A DNA stretch of 64,000 nt from Oscillospiraceae bacterium. GTDB taxonomy: Bacteria > Bacillota > Clostridia > Oscillospirales > Oscillospiraceae. Location: assembly GCA_902791215.1 (NCBI GenBank), contig CADAUZ010000006.1, positions 47,021 through 111,020 of the forward strand. Direction: 5' to 3'. A program made the position numbers and the translations under genes. The notes under the pieces were generated by a model. It was not told the origin of the DNA, ran no database searches, and saw only the letters and a list, made by a program, of their open reading frames with translations. This document shows positions 16,055-25,084 of the stretch, piece by piece; the first letter of the stretch is position 1, and the number at the start of each line of letters is the position of its first letter.

Positions 16055-17722
16055 TTACCAGCTGCTGCCCTCGGGGATGATCTGCCCGTCGGCGGTGATG
16101 TTCCGGCAGTCATAAACCAGATAGGCATAGTTCGGAATGTCGTGGATGTTGCAGGAGGTGAGGGCGATGTCGCGGCTGTTGTGGAAATAGCAGGCCCCGT
16201 TGGAGCAGTCGTGGATCTCGGTATAGCTGACCTCGCCGCCGCGGCAGTTATAGCAGGTGATGCCCAGAATGCCGCAGCCATAGAGGGAGCAGTCTGTCAC
16301 CTTGAAATCGCTGCAGTCCATGAGGCTCAGCACGCCGCCCGCGCAGCCGAAGTCCTCCACGTCCTGGGTATGTCCGGCGGTGAATTTTGAAAGGCTCAGG
16401 TTCTTGCAGCTTTCAAAGCTCATGACCTCGCAGTAGCGCGGCTCGGCCACGATGCGCGCCCGGTGGGGGCCATTGGCCTTGATGCTGAGATTGTCCGCGC
16501 CGTGAATCACCAGGCCCGGCCCGTCGTAGCAGCTCATCCAGTACCAGTAATCGCCGCTTGCATAGCCGTAGCCCTGGGACTTGCTCAGATCATATACCCC
16601 GTCCTCCAGAAAGATGGCGGTGTCCGGCGCGATGGAGGCTAATAGCTCGTCCACATTGTGTACGTGTATCATCCCGTCTTCGGAGACCGCCGGGGCGGTG
16701 ACCGTGATTTCCTCCACTGCGGGCTCTGTCCATTCGGAGTCCCCGTCGCGGGTGAGAGCCTCGAGCTCTGCGTCGGTGTAGGTCTCGCCGTCCGGCTTCA
16801 CCGCACGTTCACTTTTCTGCCAGGTCTCCATATACCAGCCGTTTGCGCAGTTGTTGTCCTTGAAGGAGCAGTTATCCACCACGGGCTGGAAGACGGTGCT
16901 GAAAAACATGCCGTCAAAGGTGTTGCGGCTTACGTCGCAGCCGGCCAGCTGAAACATTTTGGCGGCGCTGAGATCCAGCAAACAAGTGCCCTTGCAGTCG
17001 CGTATGGTGGTGTTGAGGATGGCGGTGCTCCAGCTCGCGTTCAGGGAGAACACGCCGTAGCCCTCGATCCCGTGAATCGAACAGCCGTCAAGGTAAATCC
17101 CGCAGCTGTTCGCGGCATACAGCGCGCCGTAGCTGCAATCGCGGATGGTGGTGCCCTCCGCGCGCACCTCGCGGGTGCGGATAAGCTCCAGCCCGTAGGT
17201 GCCGCAGCCGTAGAGATCGCAGTTTGTCACGGTCATCCAGCTGCAGTCGGTCATGTTGATGACCGCGCCCGTGCAGTAGCCGGGCCCGTCGGTGTGGCCC
17301 GCGGTGAAGCCCTCCAGCGCCACGTTCTCGCATTCCACGAATTTCAGCACGCAGGCATAGCGCGGCACGGTGACGATCTCCGTCCCGGGGCGGGCGGCGC
17401 GGATGGTGAGGTTCTGGACCTTGTCGATCTCCAGCTCCCAGCCGTCGTCGTAAATCTCGTTCCAGCAGTAGTACTTGCTGCCGAACACGCCGTAGCCCAG
17501 GGCGCGGGTGAGATCATAGCTGCGCCCGGTGAGGGTGATCACGGTATTCGGCGCGATGGCCTTCAGAAATTCGTCCACCGTGGCAGCCTCCACCTCGGTG
17601 AGCGCTGCGCTTTCCTCGCTCTCCGCGGAGGCGGTACCCGCGTGGGCAAAGAACAGCGCAAACAGCAGCAGTGCCGCCATCAGCAGGGCGCAGAGCCGTT
17701 TCTTGTTATCCGTTATGATCAT
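16055..17722 (-). CDS. Secreted right-handed beta-helix protein with internal duplication
   Basis: A 555-residue exported protein. Residues 1-33 form a signal peptide (LLMAALLLFALFFAHAGTASA). The mature part has two homologous halves, about 45-290 and 355-555. Each starts with a DEFLKAIAPNT / DELLASIAPDT segment, then AxDLTRALGYG / DLSKSQGYGY, then FTAGHT, then a run of coils such as MTDCSWMTVTNCDLYGCGTYG / MDCSDFKVTDCSLYGCGILG. Such Cys/Asn/Gly-rich coils are typical of parallel beta-helix (pectate-lyase-like) folds. No catalytic residues of a known enzyme class are certain. GGAGA lies upstream of the ATG. It could be a surface polysaccharide-binding or degrading protein. Confidence 0.75.
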   Translation of the reverse strand: MIITDNKKRLCALLMAALLLFALFFAHAGTASAESEESAALTEVEAATVDEFLKAIAPNTVITLTGRSYDLTRALGYGVFGSKYYCWNEIYDDGWELEIDKVQNLTIRAARPGTEIVTVPRYACVLKFVECENVALEGFTAGHTDGPGYCTGAVINMTDCSWMTVTNCDLYGCGTYGLELIRTREVRAEGTTIRDCSYGALYAANSCGIYLDGCSIHGIEGYGVFSLNASWSTAILNTTIRDCKGTCLLDLSAAKMFQLAGCDVSRNTFDGMFFSTVFQPVVDNCSFKDNNCANGWYMETWQKSERAVKPDGETYTDAELEALTRDGDSEWTEPAVEEITVTAPAVSEDGMIHVHNVDELLASIAPDTAIFLEDGVYDLSKSQGYGYASGDYWYWMSCYDGPGLVIHGADNLSIKANGPHRARIVAEPRYCEVMSFESCKNLSLSKFTAGHTQDVEDFGCAGGVLSLMDCSDFKVTDCSLYGCGILGITCYNCRGGEVSYTEIHDCSNGACYFHNSRDIALTSCNIHDIPNYAYLVYDCRNITADGQIIPEGSSW

Positions 17723-17855
17723 GGGGCAGATCTCCTCTCTTGATCGGATTCAACTATATGACGCCGCAGCCGGGAGAAAGTTCCAGGCAGGACGGTGCCT
17801 TTTCTGTTTGTGAAAAAGATATTTTTGTTTTTTGACGGGATTTTACGAAATTCTT

Positions 17856-17884
17856 TTGACAAATTCCATAACATGGTTTACAAT
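17856..17884 (+). promoter_or_regulatory. Promoter of the Pro/Glu-repeat lipoprotein
   Basis: TTGACA (17856-17861), 17-base spacer, TACAAT (17879-17884), 66 bases before the ATG. Confidence 0.85.
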
Positions 17885-17950
17885 AATCTGCGTATACAAG
17901 ATGCGTACAGAATGCGCGTATATAATTCTGAATGAAAGAGGAAGCAAGAT

Positions 17951-18616
17951 ATGAAAAACAAGATCATTGCGCTGGCCCTTGTTATAGTCATGCTGTTTGC
18001 CCTGTCCGCGTGCAGCGCCAAGCAGAGCGCACCGGCACCGACCGAGACGCCCGCGCCCACGGCTGAGCCTACGCCCGAACCCACCCCGGAGCCCACGCCC
18101 GAGCCTGCTCCCGAGCCCACCCCCGCAGGGATCGAGCCGGATTCCGGCATCCACACCATCGTCAGCAAGGCCAAGGGCTTCAGCATTGATTACGACAGCA
18201 AGTATGTCGCAAACGAGCTGCCCATGGGCGGCATCATCATCAACGCCGGCACCGACGAGGGCGTGCCCTACTGCACCGTGAGCCTCATGGAGAAGCAGAT
18301 CATGGGTGTTGACAACGTCATCGATGCCGTCACCTACCTGCGGGAGCTGGGCGCCAGCGCCGTTGAAGAGCTGGGCGACGCAATGCTGACTCCTCCGGGA
18401 GAGCCCGCCACCTTCATCGAAGGCCGCGACCTCTACAACATCTACTACACCTATAACGATGAACAGCTCGGCGGCACGGTGATCTGCGCCTACTACGCCG
18501 AAAACCTCGAGGACGGCCGCGTCGTCGTCTTCAACTCCACCGCGCTTGAGCCTGACAACCCCACCGTCACCGAGATCATCAAGCTCGCAGTGGACACCTT
18601 CAAGATCGTTGAGTAA
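17951..18616 (+). CDS. Lipoprotein with Pro-Thr-Glu linker
   Basis: A 221-residue exported lipoprotein. The signal peptide ends in the lipobox LSAC (Cys at residue 21). Next is a disordered linker of repeated EPTP units (residues ~30-58) that would hold the domain off the membrane. A compact alpha/beta domain of about 160 residues follows (FSIDYDSKYVANEL ... GGTVICAYYAENLEDGRVVVFNS). The fold resembles small PsbP/DUF-type domains, but I cannot name it. GAGGAAGC precedes the ATG. It has its own promoter and terminator, so it is monocistronic. Confidence 0.8.
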   Translation: MKNKIIALALVIVMLFALSACSAKQSAPAPTETPAPTAEPTPEPTPEPTPEPAPEPTPAGIEPDSGIHTIVSKAKGFSIDYDSKYVANELPMGGIIINAGTDEGVPYCTVSLMEKQIMGVDNVIDAVTYLRELGASAVEELGDAMLTPPGEPATFIEGRDLYNIYYTYNDEQLGGTVICAYYAENLEDGRVVVFNSTALEPDNPTVTEIIKLAVDTFKIVE

Positions 18617-18643
18617 TCTCTCCAAAATCCAGACAAACGGCAG

Positions 18644-18673
18644 CGCCCCGGATTTCCGGGGCGTTGTTGTTTT
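18644..18673 (+). terminator. Terminator of the lipoprotein gene
   Basis: CGCCCCGG-ATTT-CCGGGGCG (18644-18663) with a TTGTTGTTTT tail. It overlaps the end of the converging ABC-F gene. Confidence 0.85.
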
Positions 18674-20279
18674 ATCCTCTCGCGTGCTGCTCCAGATCAC
18701 TGATGTGCATGTACTCGTCGTAGGTGCACCTTCGGTCGATGATGCCGTCGTCGGTGATCTCAATGATGCGGTTTGCCACCGTCTGGGTGAGCTGGTGATC
18801 ATGGCAGGAGAAGATGATGTTGTACTTGAAGGCCTCGAGGCCGTTGTTGAGCGCGGCGATGCTCTCCAGATCGAGGTGGTTGGTCGGCTGATCGAGCAGC
18901 AGAAAGTTTGCGCCCGAAAGCATCATGCGGCTGAGCATGCAGCGCACCTTCTCGCCGCCGGAGAGCACGCGCACGTTTTTATACACATCGTCCCCGGAAA
19001 AGAGCATGCGGCCGAGGAAGGTGCGCAGGTAGCTTTCCCGCTTGTCCTCGGAAAACTGGCGCATCCAGTCGATGAGGTCATAGTCGCAGTTGTCGAAATA
19101 GCTGTTGTGGTTTTTGGGAAAGTAGCTCGGCTCGATGCTGGCGCCCCACTTGACGCTGCCGGAGTCCGGTTCCTCCTCGCCCATGAGGATCTTATACAGC
19201 ATGGTCACGGCAAGCTCATTTTTGCCCACAAGGGCGATCCTGTCCTCCTTGCCGACAATGAAGCTCACGTTGTTGAGAAGCTTCACGCCGTCCACTGTCT
19301 TGGAAACCTCGGTGACGAAGAGACGGTCCTTGCCCGGCTCACGGTTGGCCTTGAAGCCCACCCAGGGGTAGCGGCGGTTGGAGGCGGGCAGCTCCTCCAC
19401 GGTGATCTTGTCCAGGAGCTTGCGGCGGGAGGTGGCCTGCCGGGACTTGGACTTGTTGGCGGAGAAGCGGGCGATGAAGGTCTGCAGCTCCTGGATCTTC
19501 TGCTCGGCCTTTTTGTTCTGGTCCTTGATGAGCTTCTGGATGAGCTGGCTGGATTCATACCAGAAGTCGTAGTTGCCGACGTACATCTTGATCTTGCCGT
19601 AGTCGATGTCCACGATGTGGGTGCAGACGTTGTTGAGAAAATAGCGGTCATGGCTCACGACCAGCACCGTGCCCTCGTAGTCCATGAGGAAATCCTCCAG
19701 CCATACCACGCTTGCAAGGTCGAGGTTGTTGGTCGGCTCGTCGAGCAATATCACGTCCGGGTGACCGAAGAGGGCCTGAGCCAGCAGCACCTTCACCTTG
19801 ATGCGCGGGTCGGTGTCCCGCATGAGCTCCTGGTGCAGCGCCACGTCCACCCCGAGGCCCTGGAGGATGCGCGATGCGTCGCTCTCGGCCTCCCAGCCGC
19901 CGAGCTCGGCAAACTCCTCCTCGAGCTCGGAGGCACGAATGCCGTCGGCGTCATCGAAGTCCGGCTTTTCATACAGCGCGTCCTTCTCCTTGCCGCACTC
20001 GTAGAGGCGCATGTTTCCCATGATAACGGTGTCGAGCACCGTGTAATCGTCGTACAGGCTCTGGTTCTGCTTGAGCACCGACATGCGCCGCTTGGGGTCG
20101 AGCACGACGCTGCCGCTGGTGGGCTCCAGCTCCCCGGAGAGGATCTTGATAAAGGTGGATTTGCCCGCGCCGTTTGCGCCGATGATGCCGTAGCAGTTGC
20201 CGGGCGTGAACTGCAGGTCCACGCGGGAGAATAGCACGGTCGGCCCGAACTGGATGGAGAGATCGTTGACAGAAAGCAT
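18672..20279 (-). CDS. ABC-F family ATPase (YkpA/YbiT-like)
   Basis: A 535-residue soluble protein with two ABC domains and no membrane part, as in the ABC-F translation factors that act at the ribosomal E site. Domain 1 has GANGAGKST (~36-44) and LLDEPTNNLD; its signature motif is degenerate (DPRIKVKVLLAQALF). Domain 2 has a degenerate Walker A (VGKNELAVTML), an intact LSGGEKVR signature, and LLDQPTNHLD. This pairing of one weak signature and one weak Walker A is usual in the YkpA/YbiT subgroup. A charged linker (~230-300) corresponds to the P-site tRNA interaction motif. GGAGA lies ahead of the ATG. Antibiotic-resistance function is not implied. Confidence 0.93.
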   Translation of the reverse strand: MLSVNDLSIQFGPTVLFSRVDLQFTPGNCYGIIGANGAGKSTFIKILSGELEPTSGSVVLDPKRRMSVLKQNQSLYDDYTVLDTVIMGNMRLYECGKEKDALYEKPDFDDADGIRASELEEEFAELGGWEAESDASRILQGLGVDVALHQELMRDTDPRIKVKVLLAQALFGHPDVILLDEPTNNLDLASVVWLEDFLMDYEGTVLVVSHDRYFLNNVCTHIVDIDYGKIKMYVGNYDFWYESSQLIQKLIKDQNKKAEQKIQELQTFIARFSANKSKSRQATSRRKLLDKITVEELPASNRRYPWVGFKANREPGKDRLFVTEVSKTVDGVKLLNNVSFIVGKEDRIALVGKNELAVTMLYKILMGEEEPDSGSVKWGASIEPSYFPKNHNSYFDNCDYDLIDWMRQFSEDKRESYLRTFLGRMLFSGDDVYKNVRVLSGGEKVRCMLSRMMLSGANFLLLDQPTNHLDLESIAALNNGLEAFKYNIIFSCHDHQLTQTVANRIIEITDDGIIDRRCTYDEYMHISDLEQHARG

Positions 20280-20301
20280 AGTGGTCTCCTTTGCTGCTTG
20301 C

Positions 20302-20330
20302 CGTCATCCTGAGCGCAGCAAAGGATGACG
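20302..20330. repeat. Short hairpin copy of the GTCATCCTGAGCG repeat
   Basis: CGTCATCCT at 20302-20310 pairs with AGGATGACG at 20322-20330. It lies between the ABC-F and metacaspase genes. Confidence 0.6.
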
Positions 20331-20388
20331 AGTGTTTTTCACAGTATACCGTTTTCCGGCGGCGGCTGTCAATGGGCGGCTGCGCCAC

Positions 20389-21591
20389 TCAGCGCCGGAA
20401 CAGCGTTTCCGCCATGTCGGCGGCGTAGGACTGAACAGCCTGCGAGGCGTTCCTTCCGGCCACGGCGTTCGCGGTGTAGGAGGCAATTTCTTCAACGCTG
20501 AGCCGGCTGTCCCCGTTCGTATCCGCCGGCATGGAGCCGGTATAGGCGCTGCTGCCGTAATTGCAGCCGCCGCCGGTCACAAGGGCTGCGGTGAACAGCC
20601 CGTGCCCGTTGATCTCACCGGCGATCTGACTTTTACCGCAGGCGGTGATGACCACAAACTTGCTTTGTGCAAGCTCACCGGCATCGAAAACCTCGTCATC
20701 GGAAAGCACGAGCGTGGGTTCGCAGGCAGTGAAGGCATCGATCATACTCTGGTTGAAGGCCTCCAGCTCCCGGAGCCCGTCTCCGCCGTCCCGATCGTAG
20801 GTCTCCTGATCGGCAAGCCCATCTCCGCCGTCGCGGTCGATCGCGGCCCCGCTGTAGCAGCTGTCGAGAATGACGATCACGCGGCCCGGGACCCTGGAGA
20901 GTGCGTCGGCCAGCTCACTTGAAGTGAGATACGTATCGTCGATACCGACGAGCGCGCCGTGGGAGTCGGTGCCGGTATAGCCCCTGCCGTGCCCGGCATA
21001 GTAGAAAAGCGAGACGTCCTTCCCGGCGGCGTCGGCAAACACGGAGCCGATGGCACTGAGCATATCGCTTTTGGTCTGATCCGGCCTGGCGGTACAGGAA
21101 AAGCCGTTGGAAAAACTGAGAAGCAGATTGCTCATGGCGTTCATGTCGTTGATGCAGCCTCGGAGGGGATTATTCTTGTAGGCGTTGTTTCCGATCAGCA
21201 GCGCGCGGTATGTGACCGCGTCGGGATCGGTGACCGGAAAGCCGCGTGTCTTTGCCCAGCTGTAGCCGTAGCTGTCGGCTGAGGCGGTGAAGGCAACGTT
21301 AGACGATGCGTCAAAGGCGTCGTCCGCGATGAAGCGCAGCGAGGCGGGCAGGTTCATTTCTTTGACGCTGCTGTCGGCAAAGGCTCTGCTGCGGATTTCG
21401 GTGATACCGTCGGGCAGGACCACCGTGCCGAGAGCCCGGTCCCCATAAAACGCGCCGTCCTCGATAAGCTTCACCGAAGCCGGAAGCTCCAGCACGGAAT
21501 CCGCGTATGCCGCCCCCGGCAGGGCGAGCAGCAGGCCGCACAGCAGGAGCAGGGAAAGGATAAACGATATATATTTCAATATATATTTCAT
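20389..21591 (-). CDS. Secreted metacaspase-like (C14) cysteine protease with leucine-rich repeats
   Basis: A 400-residue exported protein. Residues 1-30 form a signal peptide (cleavage near AYA-D). Residues ~35-100 are BspA-type leucine-rich repeats (LPASVKLIEDGAFYGDRALGTV is one unit). The caspase domain starts at about 128 (YRALLIGNNAYKNNPLRG) and has the dyad His201 in YYAGHGRG and Cys245 in LDSCYSG. Directly after Cys245 sit two DRDGGDGL motifs (about 252-272), and near 375 a DTNGDSRLSVEE EF-hand loop, so calcium control is plausible. Metacaspases of this type cleave after basic residues. AGGAAGGGA precedes the ATG. It follows the two paralogous membrane protein genes on the same strand. 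Confidence 0.88.
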   Translation of the reverse strand: MKYILKYISFILSLLLLCGLLLALPGAAYADSVLELPASVKLIEDGAFYGDRALGTVVLPDGITEIRSRAFADSSVKEMNLPASLRFIADDAFDASSNVAFTASADSYGYSWAKTRGFPVTDPDAVTYRALLIGNNAYKNNPLRGCINDMNAMSNLLLSFSNGFSCTARPDQTKSDMLSAIGSVFADAAGKDVSLFYYAGHGRGYTGTDSHGALVGIDDTYLTSSELADALSRVPGRVIVILDSCYSGAAIDRDGGDGLADQETYDRDGGDGLRELEAFNQSMIDAFTACEPTLVLSDDEVFDAGELAQSKFVVITACGKSQIAGEINGHGLFTAALVTGGGCNYGSSAYTGSMPADTNGDSRLSVEEIASYTANAVAGRNASQAVQSYAADMAETLFRR

Positions 21592-21681
21592 TAGAATCCC
21601 TTCCTGTTCTCCTTCCTGCCTGACGACGGCGATGCTGCCGCTTGCGGAAAGAATAATTCCAAAAAGATTATCAAAACACAG

Positions 21682-23394
21682 CTATCCCGTGATCCGGTAG
21701 ATCATCAGCCCCGTATCTCCGCTCAGGGGCTCTATGAGCTCAGCCTTCGCGTCCGGGTAATACGCGCCGCGCAGGTAGGCGAGGGTGCGGTCGATTTCAT
21801 GGTCAATGAGGCGCACGTCCTCGCGGTTGACCAGATCGCGGTAGGGATTTTCAATATCCCATCTGTCCAGGACCGCCTCGATCTCCGGGTGGCCCATGCT
21901 CCAGCCGCCGATGAGCAGGAGCTTGTCGGCAAAGAGTGCGGGCGGTGTCTCCAGCGGGGTATAAAGCTGGTGGTCGATGGCCCAGATCTTGGTGAGATAC
22001 AAGTGCTCATCGTCCTCCAGAATGCGCGCGATGGCGGCCTTGTCGCTGCTCTTGTCCTCAATGGTGTTGTGCCGGTCGAGCCAGCAGTAAGCCCGGTTCA
22101 TGCGCCAGGTGATAAACAGGCTTAAAAGCAGCACCGCCGTGAGCAGCAGCTTTTCGGCCTTGAGCTTTTCCGTGTCCAGCGCAAAGCTCAGCACCACCGC
22201 CATGGCGAGGAAAAGGCCGATGTCCACCCGGTTTGCGAGAAAGCGGTCGGCGTAGATCATGGCGAGGTAAATGCCGCCGAAGAGCCCGGCCATCGCCCCA
22301 AGACTGATCCAGGTCCCGGCCCGGCGTTTCCCGCAGGCAAGCCAGATTACAAGCATCAGCGCAAAGCCCGCGAAGGGGCGGTCCAGCGTAAAGCCCATCA
22401 GGCACTTGTTGAGGAAGACGCCCAGGCACTCGCCCGGGGTGCGGCGGGGGATCAGCTCGTCGCGCGCCGCGATCAGGGTTTCGAGATTCTTCTGATTAAA
22501 GCGCTCGGTGTCGTAAAAGCTCCACTTCTTCATCATGTAGACGAAGTTTTCGTCCATGCCGACGGAGTCGTAGACCTCCGGCATTTCCGAATATTCCGGG
22601 GTCTGGAAGTCGATAAAGCTTGAGCGCGTGTTGTTGAAAGTCCAGAAGCCGCCCGCCTCGGGCCGCTGCCACACGGCATAGTCCAGGACAAACAGTCCCG
22701 CCGCGCACACGGCCAGCAGCGTAAAGGGCGCGATCAGGCGAAGGTATTGCCTGACCCTCTCGCCGAGCGGAAAGCTGCGGTTTTCCGCACCGCGTTCAAT
22801 GAGCAGCGCGAGAACGCCGCAGGCCATCAACAGCGCGCAAACGCCGAACTCCTCAAAGCGCCACACATAGCCGCAGAGCGCAAGTACAAAGCCGAGGATC
22901 AGCGGCGTCCTTTGCCTCCGTCCGCGGCCGTTCCTCACGGCGTGGAGCATCAGCGCCATCCCGCCGACGGTGCCGACGGCGGCAGGCTTGGAGAAATTCA
23001 TGCTGAGATAACAGTCCGTCCCGAACGCGCCGAGCAGCACCGCCGTCATCACAAGCGCCGGGCCGAGGCGATATCGCCGCAGCAGCACCCAGGTGACGGC
23101 GGAAAAGCCGAGGTACAGCAGCAGATACTGGGCGGCGGAATACCAGTTGAAGCCGTCGCCAAGAAGACTGTACACGGCTTTCATCAGGAACCCGAGGCAG
23201 ATGTTGATAAAGGGAGCGTACATGGTCTTGTGCGCCATCTGCCCGTCGAAGAATTTGGAGATAAAGAGATCGTCGTTTGTCTCCCACATGGGGGCAAAAA
23301 AGCGCAGCATGACAGAGAGAAATACCGCGTTGAGCCCGAGGGCCAGCAGGACGCGGGGCCATGCTTTCTGATTCCATTGTTCCTTCAAGCTCAT
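21682..23394 (-). CDS. Multi-spanning membrane protein, GT-C-like, paralogue A
   Basis: A 570-residue protein with roughly ten hydrophobic segments and a soluble C-terminal domain of about 130 residues. After the first membrane segment it has METNDDLF, an acidic loop like that of GT-C glycosyltransferases, then DGQMAHKTMYAPFINICLG. The next gene is a clear paralogue with the same motifs and the same C-terminal ending (ENPYRDLVN ... AELIEPLSGDTGLMIYRI). I infer a membrane glycosyl- or polymer-modifying enzyme; no family name is certain. It starts 10 bases after its paralogue, with GAGGG before the ATG. Confidence 0.65.
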   Translation of the reverse strand: MSLKEQWNQKAWPRVLLALGLNAVFLSVMLRFFAPMWETNDDLFISKFFDGQMAHKTMYAPFINICLGFLMKAVYSLLGDGFNWYSAAQYLLLYLGFSAVTWVLLRRYRLGPALVMTAVLLGAFGTDCYLSMNFSKPAAVGTVGGMALMLHAVRNGRGRRQRTPLILGFVLALCGYVWRFEEFGVCALLMACGVLALLIERGAENRSFPLGERVRQYLRLIAPFTLLAVCAAGLFVLDYAVWQRPEAGGFWTFNNTRSSFIDFQTPEYSEMPEVYDSVGMDENFVYMMKKWSFYDTERFNQKNLETLIAARDELIPRRTPGECLGVFLNKCLMGFTLDRPFAGFALMLVIWLACGKRRAGTWISLGAMAGLFGGIYLAMIYADRFLANRVDIGLFLAMAVVLSFALDTEKLKAEKLLLTAVLLLSLFITWRMNRAYCWLDRHNTIEDKSSDKAAIARILEDDEHLYLTKIWAIDHQLYTPLETPPALFADKLLLIGGWSMGHPEIEAVLDRWDIENPYRDLVNREDVRLIDHEIDRTLAYLRGAYYPDAKAELIEPLSGDTGLMIYRITG

Positions 23395-23404
23395 GGCGCG
23401 TCCC

Positions 23405-25084
23405 TCATTTCAGAATGCGGTAGATATCCAGTCCCGTTTCACTGCTCAGCGGCTCTACCAGCTCTGCCGAAGCCTCGGGGTCGTAATGCTCGTGGATATA
23501 TTGCAGGGTGAGGTCAACGTTGTCCTCAATCAAATAAACTCTGGGATTGCCCACGCAGTCACGGAAGGGGTTTTCCACCCCATACTTTGCCAGGTTTTCC
23601 ATGATCGTCGGGTGCAGGCAGTCAAAGCCGCCCAGCAGCACGATCTTGTCCCAGTAGCCCTTGCCGTAGGGCTCGAAGGGGGACCAAAGCCCGTCCGTCA
23701 CCGCGTCGAGCTTGGCGAGGTACACGTGGTCCTCGTCGGCCAGAAGGCGCTCGTAGGCGGCACGCGTCTCGCTCTTGTCCTCCGCAGGGGCGGTGCGGTA
23801 CCAGTCACGCATGAGGTAGTGGCTGGTAAATACAGCCAAGACAAGCACCAGCACGGTCAGGAGTCTTTCGCGCCTGAGCTTCTCCGCATCCAGCATCAGC
23901 GCCAGCACCGCTGCCACGCACAGCAGAAGACCGAGATCCACCCTGTCCACCAGATAGCGCCCGCGCCAGATGAGGTAGAGATAGGCGGCACAGAAAACCG
24001 CGCCCTCGCAGGCGAGGCATGCCCAGTCGCGCAGAGAATGCTCACCCGCCGCCAGCCACAAGACCAGGATCAGCAGCAGGCCGTAGATATGCAGATTCAA
24101 AAAGAAGCCGGGGACGGCCTTGTCGAGAAATTCCCCCACGCACTCGCCCATCGACGGACGGGGGAAGAGCTCATCCCGGGCCTCCGTGATGGCCTGCATG
24201 GTCCCGGCGGAGAAAACCTCCGGGTCAAAGTAATCGCTGTCGTAGGCAAGCTGCACGTCGGCCCTGGAAAGCCCCAGCGCGTCGTAGGCCTCGGGCATAG
24301 CCTCATAGGCGGGCCTGCCATAGTCGGAATATTGAACGCGCACCTTGTCAAATTCGTGGTAGGTCGTCCACGGCTCCTTCGACCAGGCCCATTCGTTCAC
24401 GGCGTAAAAGCCTGCGCACAGCACAAGGACCAGCACATAGGGCAGCGCAAGCCTTCCGAAGCTTTTCAGCTTTTCCCCGGCGCTGTCCTTTGCCGCAAGC
24501 AGATCCCAGAGCGGGCGCAGACACAGGACCGCCATCAGCCCGAAGCAGGGCAGAAACTCCATATCCCTGAGCAAAAAGCCCATCACGGAAAGCAGCACGC
24601 CGAAGCACAGAGCGACAGAGGGCCGTCCCTCCCGCTCAAAGGCGTAGAGGAGCAGGGCCATCCCACCCACGGTACACACCGCCGCGGTTTTGGTATAGCT
24701 AATGATGCAGTAGACATCCACCCCAAAAAAGAGCAGGATCACCGTGGTCACTGCCGCGCCGCGAAGCGCGCCGAGCCGCTCGCAGAGCGTGAAGGACAGC
24801 GCCGTCAGCCCCGCGTACAAAAGCGCGTACTGACAGAAGGTGTGCCAGGCGATCTCCCGCCCGAGTACGTTGTAGATGCCCTTGAGCGCCGCGCCCAGTA
24901 CGATGTTGATATAGGGAATATAGGCGGTGCTGTTTGCCATCTGCCCGTCCACAAACGCGGAAAGGGTGGGGTCGTCGTTGCTCTCAAAGCCGACGCGCAC
25001 GATCACCGCCGTGAGGACGAGAAAGACGGCGTTGAGAATGAGCGCGGCGCGAAGACTCGCGCCGCGCGTGCGATCGTTTCTCAC
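23405..25084 (-). CDS. Multi-spanning membrane protein, GT-C-like, paralogue B
   Basis: A 559-residue paralogue of the following gene. Shared marks are FESNDDPTL in the first loop, DGQMANSTAYIPYINIVLG, a CQYALLYAGL segment, and the C-terminal GVENPFRDCVGN ... AELVEPLSSETGLDIYRIL. The start is GTG at 25084, overlapping the galT stop (GTGA), with GGGAG six bases upstream, so translation is coupled to galT. Coupling to galT hints at use of UDP-galactose-derived sugars at the membrane, an inference. Between them the two copies differ strongly, so the duplication is old. Confidence 0.65.
   Translation of the reverse strand: MRNDRTRGASLRAALILNAVFLVLTAVIVRVGFESNDDPTLSAFVDGQMANSTAYIPYINIVLGAALKGIYNVLGREIAWHTFCQYALLYAGLTALSFTLCERLGALRGAAVTTVILLFFGVDVYCIISYTKTAAVCTVGGMALLLYAFEREGRPSVALCFGVLLSVMGFLLRDMEFLPCFGLMAVLCLRPLWDLLAAKDSAGEKLKSFGRLALPYVLVLVLCAGFYAVNEWAWSKEPWTTYHEFDKVRVQYSDYGRPAYEAMPEAYDALGLSRADVQLAYDSDYFDPEVFSAGTMQAITEARDELFPRPSMGECVGEFLDKAVPGFFLNLHIYGLLLILVLWLAAGEHSLRDWACLACEGAVFCAAYLYLIWRGRYLVDRVDLGLLLCVAAVLALMLDAEKLRRERLLTVLVLVLAVFTSHYLMRDWYRTAPAEDKSETRAAYERLLADEDHVYLAKLDAVTDGLWSPFEPYGKGYWDKIVLLGGFDCLHPTIMENLAKYGVENPFRDCVGNPRVYLIEDNVDLTLQYIHEHYDPEASAELVEPLSSETGLDIYRILK

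Noticed and set aside
18040..18120. Tandem repeat resembling a satellite or CRISPR unit in the lipoprotein gene
   Set aside because: It is in frame and encodes the EPTP linker; unit length is too short and there are no spacers.
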